40,117 nucleotides of DNA. Source: Clostridia bacterium. GTDB taxonomy: Bacteria > CBDUZB01 > JAGLHV01. This document shows positions 25,402 through 33,119 of the stretch, piece by piece. Numbering within the stretch: the first letter of the stretch is position 1; every line of letters begins with the position of its first letter. The DNA is taken from contig JAUVLC010000007.1 in assembly GCA_030595925.1 (NCBI GenBank), positions 1 through 40,117 of the forward strand. The letters run 5' to 3'. The notes under the pieces were generated by a model, which ran no database searches, was not told the origin of the DNA, and was given only the letters and a program-made list of their open reading frames with translations. Position numbers and translations under genes: made by a program.

Positions 25402-26841
25402 TTAAATTTTAACATCTTTATCTATTTTAATCTCGTATTTTTCTATCTTGTTACGCAACGTATTCCTATTTATTCCTAAAATTTGAGCTGTCTTTGATTG
25501 ATTACCTTTGGCTTCTTTAAGAGCACGAATTATTAATCCCTTTTCTACAATGCTCATAATTTCTTCTTTATATTCCCCGGGGTTATTTAAAATTTCGCTA
25601 TAAAGCTCATCTAACAATTTCTCCAAACGCTTCTCACTTTTTTTTCCTTTTATTTCTATTAAGTTTCCTTCTTTTAAATCAAGTGACAACTCACCGGGTA
25701 AAATATGCACCCCTTTACAAAGAACACACGCTCTTTTGATTACATTTTCCAATTCCCTCACATTTCCCGGCCAACTATAGTTAGTGAGCATTTTCATTGT
25801 TTTCGAATTTATATCTCTAATATCTTTTTCTAATTCGCTGTTAAACTTTTTTAAAAAATACCGGGCTAAAAGAGGAATATCTTTTTTTCGATTTTCCAAA
25901 GATGGTAAATTTATAGCAACTACATTTAGCCGATAATACAAATCTTTTCTAAATTTGCTCTTTTCAATTGCTTTTTCTAAATCCGTATTGGTAGCAACAA
26001 TCAGTCTTATATCTATCTTTATTGTTTCATTTCCCCCTAAGCGGGTAATTTCTTTTTCCTGTAATACCCTTAAGATTTTTGCCTGGGTAGCAACCGCCAT
26101 ATCCCCAATTTCATCTAAAAATATAGTTCCACCATTACATTGTTCAAATTTCCCAATTCGGCGAACCTGAGCATCAGTAAAAGCACCTTTTTCATAGCCA
26201 AACAATTCACTTTCCAATAATGCCTCCGGAATTGCCGCGCAATTTATGGCTAAAAACGGTTGATTATTTCTTTTTGAATGCTGGTAAATAGCTCTGGCAA
26301 TTAATTCTTTTCCTGTCCCGCTCTCCCCTCGCAATAAAACCGTAACATCTTTTTCTGCCACCTGCCCTACCAATTTATAAACTTCCTGCATTTGAACAGA
26401 ATTACCAATAATATATTCTGTGCCAACATCTATTTCCTCTTCTTTTTTCTCAAAAGACACACTGCTTTTCATTAATTGATTTGTCTGTAAGCCTTTTTCT
26501 ACCAATTCCCACATTTTAGGAATATCAAAAGGCTTTAAAACATAATCAAAAGCACCAAATTTCATTGCTTCAATGGCAGTCTTGGTTGTTCCGTAAGCAG
26601 TCATCATAATGACCAACATTTTAGGATTAATTTTTTTAATTTTCTGCAAAGTATCTAACCCGCTCATCCCCGCCATTCTGACATCCATTAAGACCAAGTC
26701 TATTTCTTCCCGTTGAATTATATCTATAGCCTCCTCACCTTTCTTTGCTTCCAAAACTTTAATTCCTTTTTCTTCCAATGTTCTGCGTAAGGAATAGCGA
26801 ATACTCCTTTCGTCATCAACAACTAAGATGGTATCCTTCAT
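25402..26841 (-). CDS. NtrC-type sigma54-dependent response regulator
   Basis: A 479-residue activator. Receiver domain 1-120 with phosphoacceptor Asp53 (LVLMDVRMAG) and Lys103 (VLKPF). AAA+ domain with Walker A GESGTGKE (172-179), the sigma54-contacting GAFTDA (219-224) and Walker B GGTIFLDEIGD. Fis-type HTH at the C terminus (KGNQSKTAQILGINRNTLRN). It should activate the sigma54 promoters found at 25024, 10112 and 6428. No histidine kinase gene is nearby. With no GAF domain it is NtrC- rather than NifA-like. ATG after AAGGAGA. Its last 13 codons and downstream DNA are duplicated at 10377-10419. Confidence 0.93.
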   Translation of the reverse strand: MKDTILVVDDERSIRYSLRRTLEEKGIKVLEAKKGEEAIDIIQREEIDLVLMDVRMAGMSGLDTLQKIKKINPKMLVIMMTAYGTTKTAIEAMKFGAFDYVLKPFDIPKMWELVEKGLQTNQLMKSSVSFEKKEEEIDVGTEYIIGNSVQMQEVYKLVGQVAEKDVTVLLRGESGTGKELIARAIYQHSKRNNQPFLAINCAAIPEALLESELFGYEKGAFTDAQVRRIGKFEQCNGGTIFLDEIGDMAVATQAKILRVLQEKEITRLGGNETIKIDIRLIVATNTDLEKAIEKSKFRKDLYYRLNVVAINLPSLENRKKDIPLLARYFLKKFNSELEKDIRDINSKTMKMLTNYSWPGNVRELENVIKRACVLCKGVHILPGELSLDLKEGNLIEIKGKKSEKRLEKLLDELYSEILNNPGEYKEEIMSIVEKGLIIRALKEAKGNQSKTAQILGINRNTLRNKIEKYEIKIDKDVKI

Positions 26842-26987
26842 TTTTTCATTCTCCTTATTTTAAATAGTTATTAAGTTTTACAAAATAGTTTTTGGGGCTT
26901 TGCCATCTGGACATCTAAGTACATTGTAACAAATATAGAGAAAAATTTTTCCTATGCGTTTGCTGAATCCATTAAATAATCGAGTAT

Positions 26988-27063
26988 ATCTAACAATTGA
27001 GTTCAGCTGTTTTACGGAACAACGAAGCCGCATAGTAAAATCCGCTGAAGCGAGTTGTTATGC
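26988..27063 (-). other. Integron attC-like recombination site
   Basis: Read in the gene direction (minus strand) it starts GCATAACAACTCGCTTCAGC just past the RloC stop codon and ends GCTGAACTCAATTGTTAGAT. The outer boxes TAACAA/TTGTTA and inner boxes TTCAGC/GCTGAA pair, with an unpaired 5-base spacer between them, as in attC sites; the last seven bases GTTAGAT fit the core GTTRRRY. An inner TTTTAC/GTAAAA stem forms the variable terminal region. Orientation relative to the gene is that of a cassette. No integrase is in the window. Confidence 0.6.
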
Positions 27064-27067
27064 TTTT

Positions 27068-29422
27068 TTATACTTTTGCTTCACCTATACTTTTCAATAG
27101 TGAGTTGTATTGATCGGAATCTTTTTCTTTAATTTTAGTTAAAACATAATTTGCAAGTTTTTTAATTTCCGGTATTTCAATCGGCTTCATGCTTCTGTCA
27201 AAATGCTCTTCAAGATGTGATAGTTCATTATAGATTCTATTTGTTAAAATGGCAGAAGTTTTATCATCACCAAAAAACAATGTAACTTTTTCATATGTTG
27301 TTTTATTGTCTGGATATTTATAAAACAAATATGCCTCTAAAAATTTTCTAAGATTGTTTCCAAAATTATAATAATACCCATATTCTTGATTCTTCACTTT
27401 AGATGAACATTTATATATCTGATGAAACAGATAATTAAATTCGGTAGTATAATTTTTTAAGTGGTCAGGCATTAATTGAATATAGCTTTTTTTTTCACTT
27501 CCCTCTATAATAAAATATTCGGTATTATTTCTAGGTTTGCTCAGACATTTCAAATATTTTAAAAAATCCAAATTATGGGTTGATACAAACAATTGTTTGT
27601 ACTTATATACATTCGAATTGTCAGTGTTTTTATTGGGCTTAGCTATTATACTTTCAATCAAACTAAAAACAAAGAATATATGGTTGATATCTAGGCTGGA
27701 AACAGGGTCATCTATCCAAATAATAAGCTCTTTATCTTTTGTTTCGACATCATCGAGTTTTGCCATAAAATAGCATAAGGATACAAGATTACATTCGCCT
27801 TCGCTCAAATTATAAGCAACTTCATTTTCTCTTTTGATTACAAACTTTAAACCTGAATCGTCTTCCTCTGGAACTAACCTTAATCCTTTGTGTCCAAAAA
27901 AATGATTAAGGTATTCATTTATTTTTTTTGCCCCTTTTCGCTCATCCTTTAATTGAGTTAAAAGATTTTCTATTTCAGATTCGATGTATTTTATTTGATT
28001 TTCAATTTCTTCTTTTTCTTTAATAAGTTTTTTTTCTTCACCATCCAACTTTCTTATATTTAGCAGTTCGTTATTATAGCCAATGGCTTTTATGAATTTT
28101 GCAACTTCATTTAATCGGAGATCTTTTCTGGCTGAATCCTGGTCATCTTTTAGGGTTTTTGTCTTATTATTGTTTTTATCTATGACCTTATTGAAATCTT
28201 CATGCAAATTTTCAATTGTTTTAGAATTGTCGTCAATATTACGCAATACCCTTGTTTTAAATATATCGTTTTCTCTGGCTTCTAATTCATTTATTAATTC
28301 ATCAAGATTTGAATCGTATTGTTTTATTGTCGCATCCCAATCTGTTTTATTTCTATCAAATTGGTCGCTTATCGTAGAATAGAATTGATTTTTATTAAGC
28401 TTTACCAATTCTTTTATACTGTTTTTTTCTTGCTGAATATTAGAGAGATGATTTTCAATTTGTTTCCGCAGTTCTTCGGATTCCTTGCTGAAATGAGTAT
28501 CCAACTTTCCCCATAAATCATCTGGTAATTCCGAGCCGCAAAAAGCACAGGTTTTTCTTTTGTCTCTGTGGTGTGGCATTCCCTGCCTTACCCATTCTTG
28601 TAAAACAGCATCATTTAATAATTCCTGAATGGACTTTTTGGGTTTTATTTCCTTTAATAAGATTTCTTTACTTCTTTCGAAAAAAGAATTGAATTTTGGA
28701 GAATATACAGGTAATAAAGGAGTATCTTCTTTGGCTTTTTCATTTAGAAGCTTTTTCTTGAAATCAATTTCTTTATCCGTTAAAAGCTGTTCCGGTTTCT
28801 CCTCAATATCTTGCTTTATATCGATGATATTATAATTAACATCAGAATATATCGAATTTTGCTTTATTTCATCATTAGCTTTACGCCGTAATTTCTCATT
28901 AAGATCATTTTCTCGGTTGTCTTTTTCTTCTTTCTTCTTTTCGCACCTTTCTTTTTTGATTTTTAAATCATAGCGAAGCCCTTTTTTCTTTTCTTCGTTT
29001 CCAAGGATATCATTTTTCTCTTTGATTTCTTTTTTCATTTCAACATTTTTATCACCTATTATGGCAAATGGCTTTATGCTGCCGTCGTCTTCATCCATTA
29101 ACCATTCTAAATTATCTTTTACGAAATCTTTATTATAAACTCGTATGTGGTATGGATTATTGCCCAGATTATCTTGATTCAACGTCTTATTTCCCGTGTG
29201 TGAAAGTTCAAATTTTGAATCAGGATATTTTTTATGCAAAAGTCCTTTTTCAAAACTTCTGAGAATGCGCGATAATGTAGTTTTGCCGGAATAATTACGG
29301 CCATATACGATATTCACTTTCTTGAACTCAACTATATTATTCCCGTTATCTCGAACTGATTTGTCCCAGTCAAAATCGGTAAAAACAGCAAAATCTTTGA
29401 TGGATTTTATCTTCTTAATCAA
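27068..29422 (-). CDS. RloC-like anticodon nuclease (AAA_13 ATPase with zinc-hook motif)
   Basis: A 784-residue ABC/SMC-like ATPase: Walker A GRNYSGKTT (41-49), long charged coiled coil with CAFC at 292-295 (zinc hook as in RloC/Rad50), second coiled coil, signature NLSEGECNL (near 540), Walker B LIIWIDDPVSSLD (near 570) and STHN (614). The C-terminal region has Arg692-x3-Glu696 (NNLRKFLEAYL) and His736 (NELSHLEEH), matching the Arg-Glu-His tRNase triad described for PrrC/RloC. RloC cuts tRNA anticodon loops when host DNA is under attack. Start is TTG at 29422 with GGAGG ten bases upstream. Its upstream partner gene is truncated. Could be another AAA_13 protein if the triad is not catalytic. 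Confidence 0.7.
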   Translation of the reverse strand: MIKKIKSIKDFAVFTDFDWDKSVRDNGNNIVEFKKVNIVYGRNYSGKTTLSRILRSFEKGLLHKKYPDSKFELSHTGNKTLNQDNLGNNPYHIRVYNKDFVKDNLEWLMDEDDGSIKPFAIIGDKNVEMKKEIKEKNDILGNEEKKKGLRYDLKIKKERCEKKKEEKDNRENDLNEKLRRKANDEIKQNSIYSDVNYNIIDIKQDIEEKPEQLLTDKEIDFKKKLLNEKAKEDTPLLPVYSPKFNSFFERSKEILLKEIKPKKSIQELLNDAVLQEWVRQGMPHHRDKRKTCAFCGSELPDDLWGKLDTHFSKESEELRKQIENHLSNIQQEKNSIKELVKLNKNQFYSTISDQFDRNKTDWDATIKQYDSNLDELINELEARENDIFKTRVLRNIDDNSKTIENLHEDFNKVIDKNNNKTKTLKDDQDSARKDLRLNEVAKFIKAIGYNNELLNIRKLDGEEKKLIKEKEEIENQIKYIESEIENLLTQLKDERKGAKKINEYLNHFFGHKGLRLVPEEDDSGLKFVIKRENEVAYNLSEGECNLVSLCYFMAKLDDVETKDKELIIWIDDPVSSLDINHIFFVFSLIESIIAKPNKNTDNSNVYKYKQLFVSTHNLDFLKYLKCLSKPRNNTEYFIIEGSEKKSYIQLMPDHLKNYTTEFNYLFHQIYKCSSKVKNQEYGYYYNFGNNLRKFLEAYLFYKYPDNKTTYEKVTLFFGDDKTSAILTNRIYNELSHLEEHFDRSMKPIEIPEIKKLANYVLTKIKEKDSDQYNSLLKSIGEAKV

Positions 29423-29520
29423 AACTGAATTGCCTCCATATTTTCAAACTCAATAATATTTACTCTTCTTTTTCCAATCATAAGCTCGTGAAGTCTTGAG
29501 TCTTGAGGAACACTGTCTAA
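29419..29520 (-). pseudogene. Truncated 3' end of the gene formerly coupled to rloC
   Basis: 33 codons read LDSVPQDSRLHELMIGKRRV then NIIEFENMEAIQF and stop; the stop TGA overlaps the TTG start of the RloC-like gene (TTGA), a translational-coupling arrangement. Upstream the frame runs directly into the tail of a transposase remnant (29530-29690). I do not recognise the family. Confidence 0.55.
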
Positions 29521-29529
29521 AGTTTTAAT

Positions 29530-29690
29530 TTATTGAAGTATCTGTTTTTCAAGCTCTCTTTCCCCACACAAAATCCTGTCTTTTTCTTTTGTTATACTTA
29601 CCTGTCCGCCAATCCTTAAGGAAGATTGCACCGAATTCCTTCAAATATTTACTCGCCAAATACACTTCTCGTTCTTTTATCCATAATTTA
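29530..29690 (-). mobile_element. Decayed Y1-transposase tail (type B)
   Basis: The minus strand encodes SITKEKDRILCGERELEKQI LQ-stop in the same form as at 39934-40117 (SITKEKGRILCREKGLEKQI). The upstream part is frameshifted and carries a CCTGTCCGCCAATCCTTAAG block belonging to the R3 repeats, so one repeat has entered another. Confidence 0.6.
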
Positions 29691-29729
29691 AAACTTTAAG
29701 CAATATTCCCCAAGCCCCTTGGAAAGAAA

Positions 29730-30677
29730 TCAATTATTAGTTTTTCGGGGAAAAATCAATCCATGAGCATTATTAAATGACACAGCATATCTTTCTAATC
29801 CTCTAACACCACCTTCATCTATATGAAAAAGAAACGCAAGCCAACCATTGATATGGCTAACCAATTTTGGCTTATCCTCTTCCTTAACTTTATTTCTTAA
29901 AAGTTGGTATATTTTAGCCCGAAGAACTCTTTTTTCCTTTTTACCAATACCAACCCCTTCATCACTAATTATTAATCCTGTAACTTTTTTTCTTGTACTT
30001 TTCCCCATAAAGCGAGTTTTTCTATCATTCAAAGTAAATCCTTCCTCATAAATTATTCTTTCAACAAACTTTTTAATCCTTAATAGCCTTAAAAAACTTA
30101 ATGAGGAAAATGTAAAATCATCAGCATAACGTGTGTATGTCACATTATGCTTCCCTACATAACCAGCAAGCCGTCTATCAAGCCGAATACAGATTATGTT
30201 TGAAATGATTGGAGAGGTAACCCCTCCTTGAGGTAAAACCCCTCCACATGTGCACAATGATGTTAATATATGAGCAACATGATCGTTATAACCAATGGTT
30301 TTAAAAACTGTATAAACCATAGGATATTTTATTGACGGAAAGAAATCGTCTAGATCCATGCAAAGAATATATTGATTATCTTTATGCGCTAAAGCATTTT
30401 CACGAATTCCTCTTTTTTCTCGAAAACCCATTGCCACGTCAGACAATTGAACTTTCCGCAAAATATTAGACATAATCCATGATTGAACCGCTTTCATTTC
30501 CTTATTTGGACAATGGATTGTTCTTTGCCCTCCATTTTTCTTATCAATTGAAAAAGAAACATAATAATAATTATTAAATTTAGAAAGTCTATATAGCAAT
30601 TCCTTTGACAAATGCAAATGATCTGATAAATCCTGCAAATTATTTATAATAGGCAATCCAAATAATTGTAATCTCAT
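29730..30677 (-). CDS. Retron-type reverse transcriptase
   Basis: About 315 residues. RT motifs in order: IDKKNGGQRTIHCPNKEMK, the retron hallmark NAxxH (RENALAHKDNQYILCMDLDD), LPQGGVTSPIISN, catalytic YADD (TRYADDFTFSS) and the second retron hallmark VTG (KKVTGLIISD). It should copy a structured ncRNA into msDNA that holds a toxic effector in check. The ATG at 30677 is used; a GTG at 30701 with a weak GAG upstream would add eight residues. It follows a NDT-like effector gene by about 107-130 bases, an interval holding a long hairpin. Small compared with group II intron RTs and without maturase or endonuclease domains. Confidence 0.9.
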   Translation of the reverse strand: MRLQLFGLPIINNLQDLSDHLHLSKELLYRLSKFNNYYYVSFSIDKKNGGQRTIHCPNKEMKAVQSWIMSNILRKVQLSDVAMGFREKRGIRENALAHKDNQYILCMDLDDFFPSIKYPMVYTVFKTIGYNDHVAHILTSLCTCGGVLPQGGVTSPIISNIICIRLDRRLAGYVGKHNVTYTRYADDFTFSSLSFLRLLRIKKFVERIIYEEGFTLNDRKTRFMGKSTRKKVTGLIISDEGVGIGKKEKRVLRAKIYQLLRNKVKEEDKPKLVSHINGWLAFLFHIDEGGVRGLERYAVSFNNAHGLIFPRKTNN

Positions 30678-30728
30678 AATTTTTATCAAGAAGAGAGACA
30701 CTAAAACTTACTCTAAAGCACACTAATT

Positions 30729-30769
30729 AACTGTGGGATCAATTTGCAAAGCAAATTAATCGCACAGTT
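30729..30769 (-). ncRNA. Candidate retron msd hairpin
   Basis: AACTGTG (30729-30735) and CACAGTT (30763-30769) pair, and apart from one C-C mismatch the pairing continues through AATTTGC/GCAAATT to a 3-base loop, about 18 base pairs in all. It sits in the effector-RT spacer. The flanking a1/a2 inverted repeats expected for msr-msd were not found, so only the hairpin is certain. Confidence 0.35.
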
Positions 30770-30808
30770 AAATATAAATATCGGATTGGTTTCCGTCAGG
30801 GATAGCGA

Positions 30809-31738
30809 TTAAGCACCATCCACAAGCTGAAGCATCCGCGCATCAGCCGAACTAAGAATTTGTGTCCCTCTTCTTTTTGTTTTCCTCATTGTATGATTTA
30901 AAACAGCAACTCTTAATTTATCTATAACCTTGGTTACTCTTCGTCTATATTTTAAAATACCCTGTATTCTTCTTAGCCCTTCCTTTGTTAACTCATATCT
31001 TGCTGAACGAAGCAAAAGCTCTTTATTCCGCAACAAGATATTTAATGAGGCATTAGTGATTGCCCACACCGTCTCTTCTGTCTCGTTTCCAATAGAACTA
31101 ATCATTTTAATTATATCAGCCTTTTTCATTGGCTGCATAACATAAACGGTAGCAAGCAGAAAGAATTGGGCATAAATTAAATTCTTAATTGAATTATTGG
31201 GTTTTACTTGTTTAGCTATTTTTCTAACACATCCACTCACTTTCTCTCTCAGTTTCTCTAAATTGTCTTCGCTTGTATTTTTAAAATTATAATAAATTAC
31301 AGCGCTATCAGTTTTTTTTCTTAACATCATCACAGGACCTAACATTATGAAACTTTTTTCCTTTTTATATTTTTGATCAACAATAACAACTAATCTATTT
31401 TTTAACACCTCATGATTTGCAAAAGCTCCTAACTCGGCTATTGAACCAGCGCTTTCAAGAACTATAACAATAGCATGAACACTCAATGCTAATAAATTCT
31501 CAAGATGTAATAAGTCTATTTCATTCCTTCCTTGAAATAATTCATCAAATAACTCTTCTGGATAAAAAATTCCCAAGTTAGGGTTGTACCAAAAATCAAG
31601 TAATTTCTTTCGCAAAGAATCTCTAAGGCTATTTTGAATGTCCTGACCACTTCCTATTAAGAAAACATTTAATTGCCTTTCTATTAAGGCAGGATAAATA
31701 TATTTATTTATTATTTGTGCAATATCGCGATAAATCAT
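30809..31738 (-). CDS. Retron effector: nucleoside deoxyribosyltransferase-like domain plus winged helix
   Basis: A 309-residue two-domain protein. Residues 1-165 resemble nucleoside 2-deoxyribosyltransferases: NVFLIGSGQDIQNSLRDSLR, DLLHLENLLALSVHAIVIVL, and ESAGSIAELGAFANHE, with Glu95 and Glu102 as likely active-site acids. Residues 180-309 look like a winged-helix DNA-binding domain (MKKADIIKMISS, ARYELTKEGLRRIQGIL). This architecture is the effector of type II-A retrons such as Ec86/Eco1, where the enzyme is released or activated when msDNA is disturbed. It overlaps the DUF2130 gene by an ATGA junction, and the RT gene follows, giving strong support for the assignment. Confidence 0.85.
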   Translation of the reverse strand: MIYRDIAQIINKYIYPALIERQLNVFLIGSGQDIQNSLRDSLRKKLLDFWYNPNLGIFYPEELFDELFQGRNEIDLLHLENLLALSVHAIVIVLESAGSIAELGAFANHEVLKNRLVVIVDQKYKKEKSFIMLGPVMMLRKKTDSAVIYYNFKNTSEDNLEKLREKVSGCVRKIAKQVKPNNSIKNLIYAQFFLLATVYVMQPMKKADIIKMISSIGNETEETVWAITNASLNILLRNKELLLRSARYELTKEGLRRIQGILKYRRRVTKVIDKLRVAVLNHTMRKTKRRGTQILSSADARMLQLVDGA

Positions 31739-33117
31739 ACTTGCTTCTTTTCTTCCCTTTCTAATGGCAGTTTTAAAATTTTAACAGCCGGCAAAGTAGC
31801 ACCCACTATTCCCTCAAGGTCTCCATGCATACCAGCAATATTTAAAACTACTCTTTCAATTTGCTTTTCTCTTTTAGCCCAGATGTTTGCCATTGCCCTT
31901 TTTTCTGAATCTAAGTCTCTTTTCATAGCCACAAAGCTTTCCATAATGGCTTGCACACGGTTTCTGAAGTCCGAACCGGTCAAGTAATTGTAAACAATTT
32001 CTTGTTTCTCTTCTTTTCCAGTCTGAATTTCTTTTGTTTTGGTAACCTGGGTCAATATCATTCTCAACGCTAATGCTAAACTAAGTGCAGATGGAATATC
32101 TGTAACCCAAAGTCCTTCTATTTGCCGAAAATGATGGAATCCCTTGGGTAATGCTTCAGAAACAATAACCGCCAAATCTGCCTTCGCTTCCCGCTGATCG
32201 TCTTTTAACTTTTGAATCCAGCCATCACTCCAAGCTTTTGTTCTTTTTGTTTCCCATAGGATTTTACCACATAAACAGCCTGATTGAGTTTTAACAGTCT
32301 GCAAAACATCTGCCCCGCGAACGCCTTTGGAAATAGGTCCAATCTCATCAAAGGGAAAATCATCTTTCAATAGCTGTTCCACCTCCACTTCAAGAACCTC
32401 TCCCTGTGTCTGTTGTGATCTTTGCTCTGCTTTACGCTTAAGTTCCTCAATCTGCCTGCACATATCTGCCAATTGCTTATCCTTTTCAGCATCTTTGAGT
32501 CTATGGCTTTCTTCTAATTTCCGTGCAGCTTTCTCTGCAATTTTTTGTCTCTCAGCATCAAGCTTGCGAGCAAGTTCTAATTCCATACCTTTTTCTTTGT
32601 CTTCTAATTCCCGCTGTCTTTTTCTCAATTCAAGCTCTTGCTGCTCTGCTTTTTCTAATCTTTCTGATTTTGTCTTTATTTGTCCCTTAAGATCAGCAAG
32701 TTCAATTTTTTGAGTTTCCTGTGCTTCTTCCCGTGCTTTTTCTTCAATTACCCTTTTTTCTATTAACCACTTTTCTTTTAACCTATATGCCTGCTCTTCT
32801 AATTGCTTCTCAAGACTCTCTTCTTTTTCCTTCAACTGCCGTTCTCTCTTGCGAAATTCAAGCTCTTGTTTTTGTATTTTTTTAATCTTTTTAGATTTTT
32901 CAAATAATTGCTCTTTTAAATCTGTTAATTCTAAATTAACTGATTCCTTTGCTTTTTTCTTAGCTTTCGCTTCAATCTTCTTTCTCTCTTCTTTGATCCG
33001 TCCTTCAATTTCTTTTTCATATTTAGATTTTATTGCTATCTCAATGTCTTGAGAAATCGCCTCTGACAATTTGATTATTGTCCCACAATTTGGACATGTT
33101 ATATTTTCTTGTGCCAT
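31735..33117 (-). CDS. DUF2130-family coiled-coil nuclease-like protein
   Basis: A 460-residue protein. A small CPNC knuckle (Cys8, Cys11) is followed by a charged coiled coil (about 30-235) built of two related 77-residue-spaced blocks. The DUF2130 domain follows: GEVLEVEVEQLL, DDFPFDEIGPISKGVRGADV, GKILWETKRTKAWSDGW and KLKDDQREAKADLAVIVSEA. Asp270 and Glu289-x-Lys291 are arranged as in PD-(D/E)xK nucleases, so DNA cleavage is possible (inference). It starts two bases after the OLD gene and overlaps the NDT effector gene by ATGA, so it is translated as part of the same unit. DUF2130 is not a recognised retron component as far as I know. Confidence 0.85.
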   Translation of the reverse strand: MAQENITCPNCGTIIKLSEAISQDIEIAIKSKYEKEIEGRIKEERKKIEAKAKKKAKESVNLELTDLKEQLFEKSKKIKKIQKQELEFRKRERQLKEKEESLEKQLEEQAYRLKEKWLIEKRVIEEKAREEAQETQKIELADLKGQIKTKSERLEKAEQQELELRKRQRELEDKEKGMELELARKLDAERQKIAEKAARKLEESHRLKDAEKDKQLADMCRQIEELKRKAEQRSQQTQGEVLEVEVEQLLKDDFPFDEIGPISKGVRGADVLQTVKTQSGCLCGKILWETKRTKAWSDGWIQKLKDDQREAKADLAVIVSEALPKGFHHFRQIEGLWVTDIPSALSLALALRMILTQVTKTKEIQTGKEEKQEIVYNYLTGSDFRNRVQAIMESFVAMKRDLDSEKRAMANIWAKREKQIERVVLNIAGMHGDLEGIVGATLPAVKILKLPLEREEKKQV

Positions 33118-33119
33118 AA

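Noticed and set aside
25402-26841. NifA rather than NtrC
   Set aside because: The N-terminal domain is a receiver with Asp53, not a GAF domain, and no NifA-type Cys linker motif is present.
26905-26922. Possible sigma54 site upstream of ntrC (minus strand TGGCAAAGCCCCAAAA)
   Set aside because: No TTGC at the required 10-base spacing from GG.
29730-30701. Group II intron or diversity-generating RT
   Set aside because: The protein is short, has NAxxH and VTG retron hallmarks, and lacks maturase or variable-repeat context.
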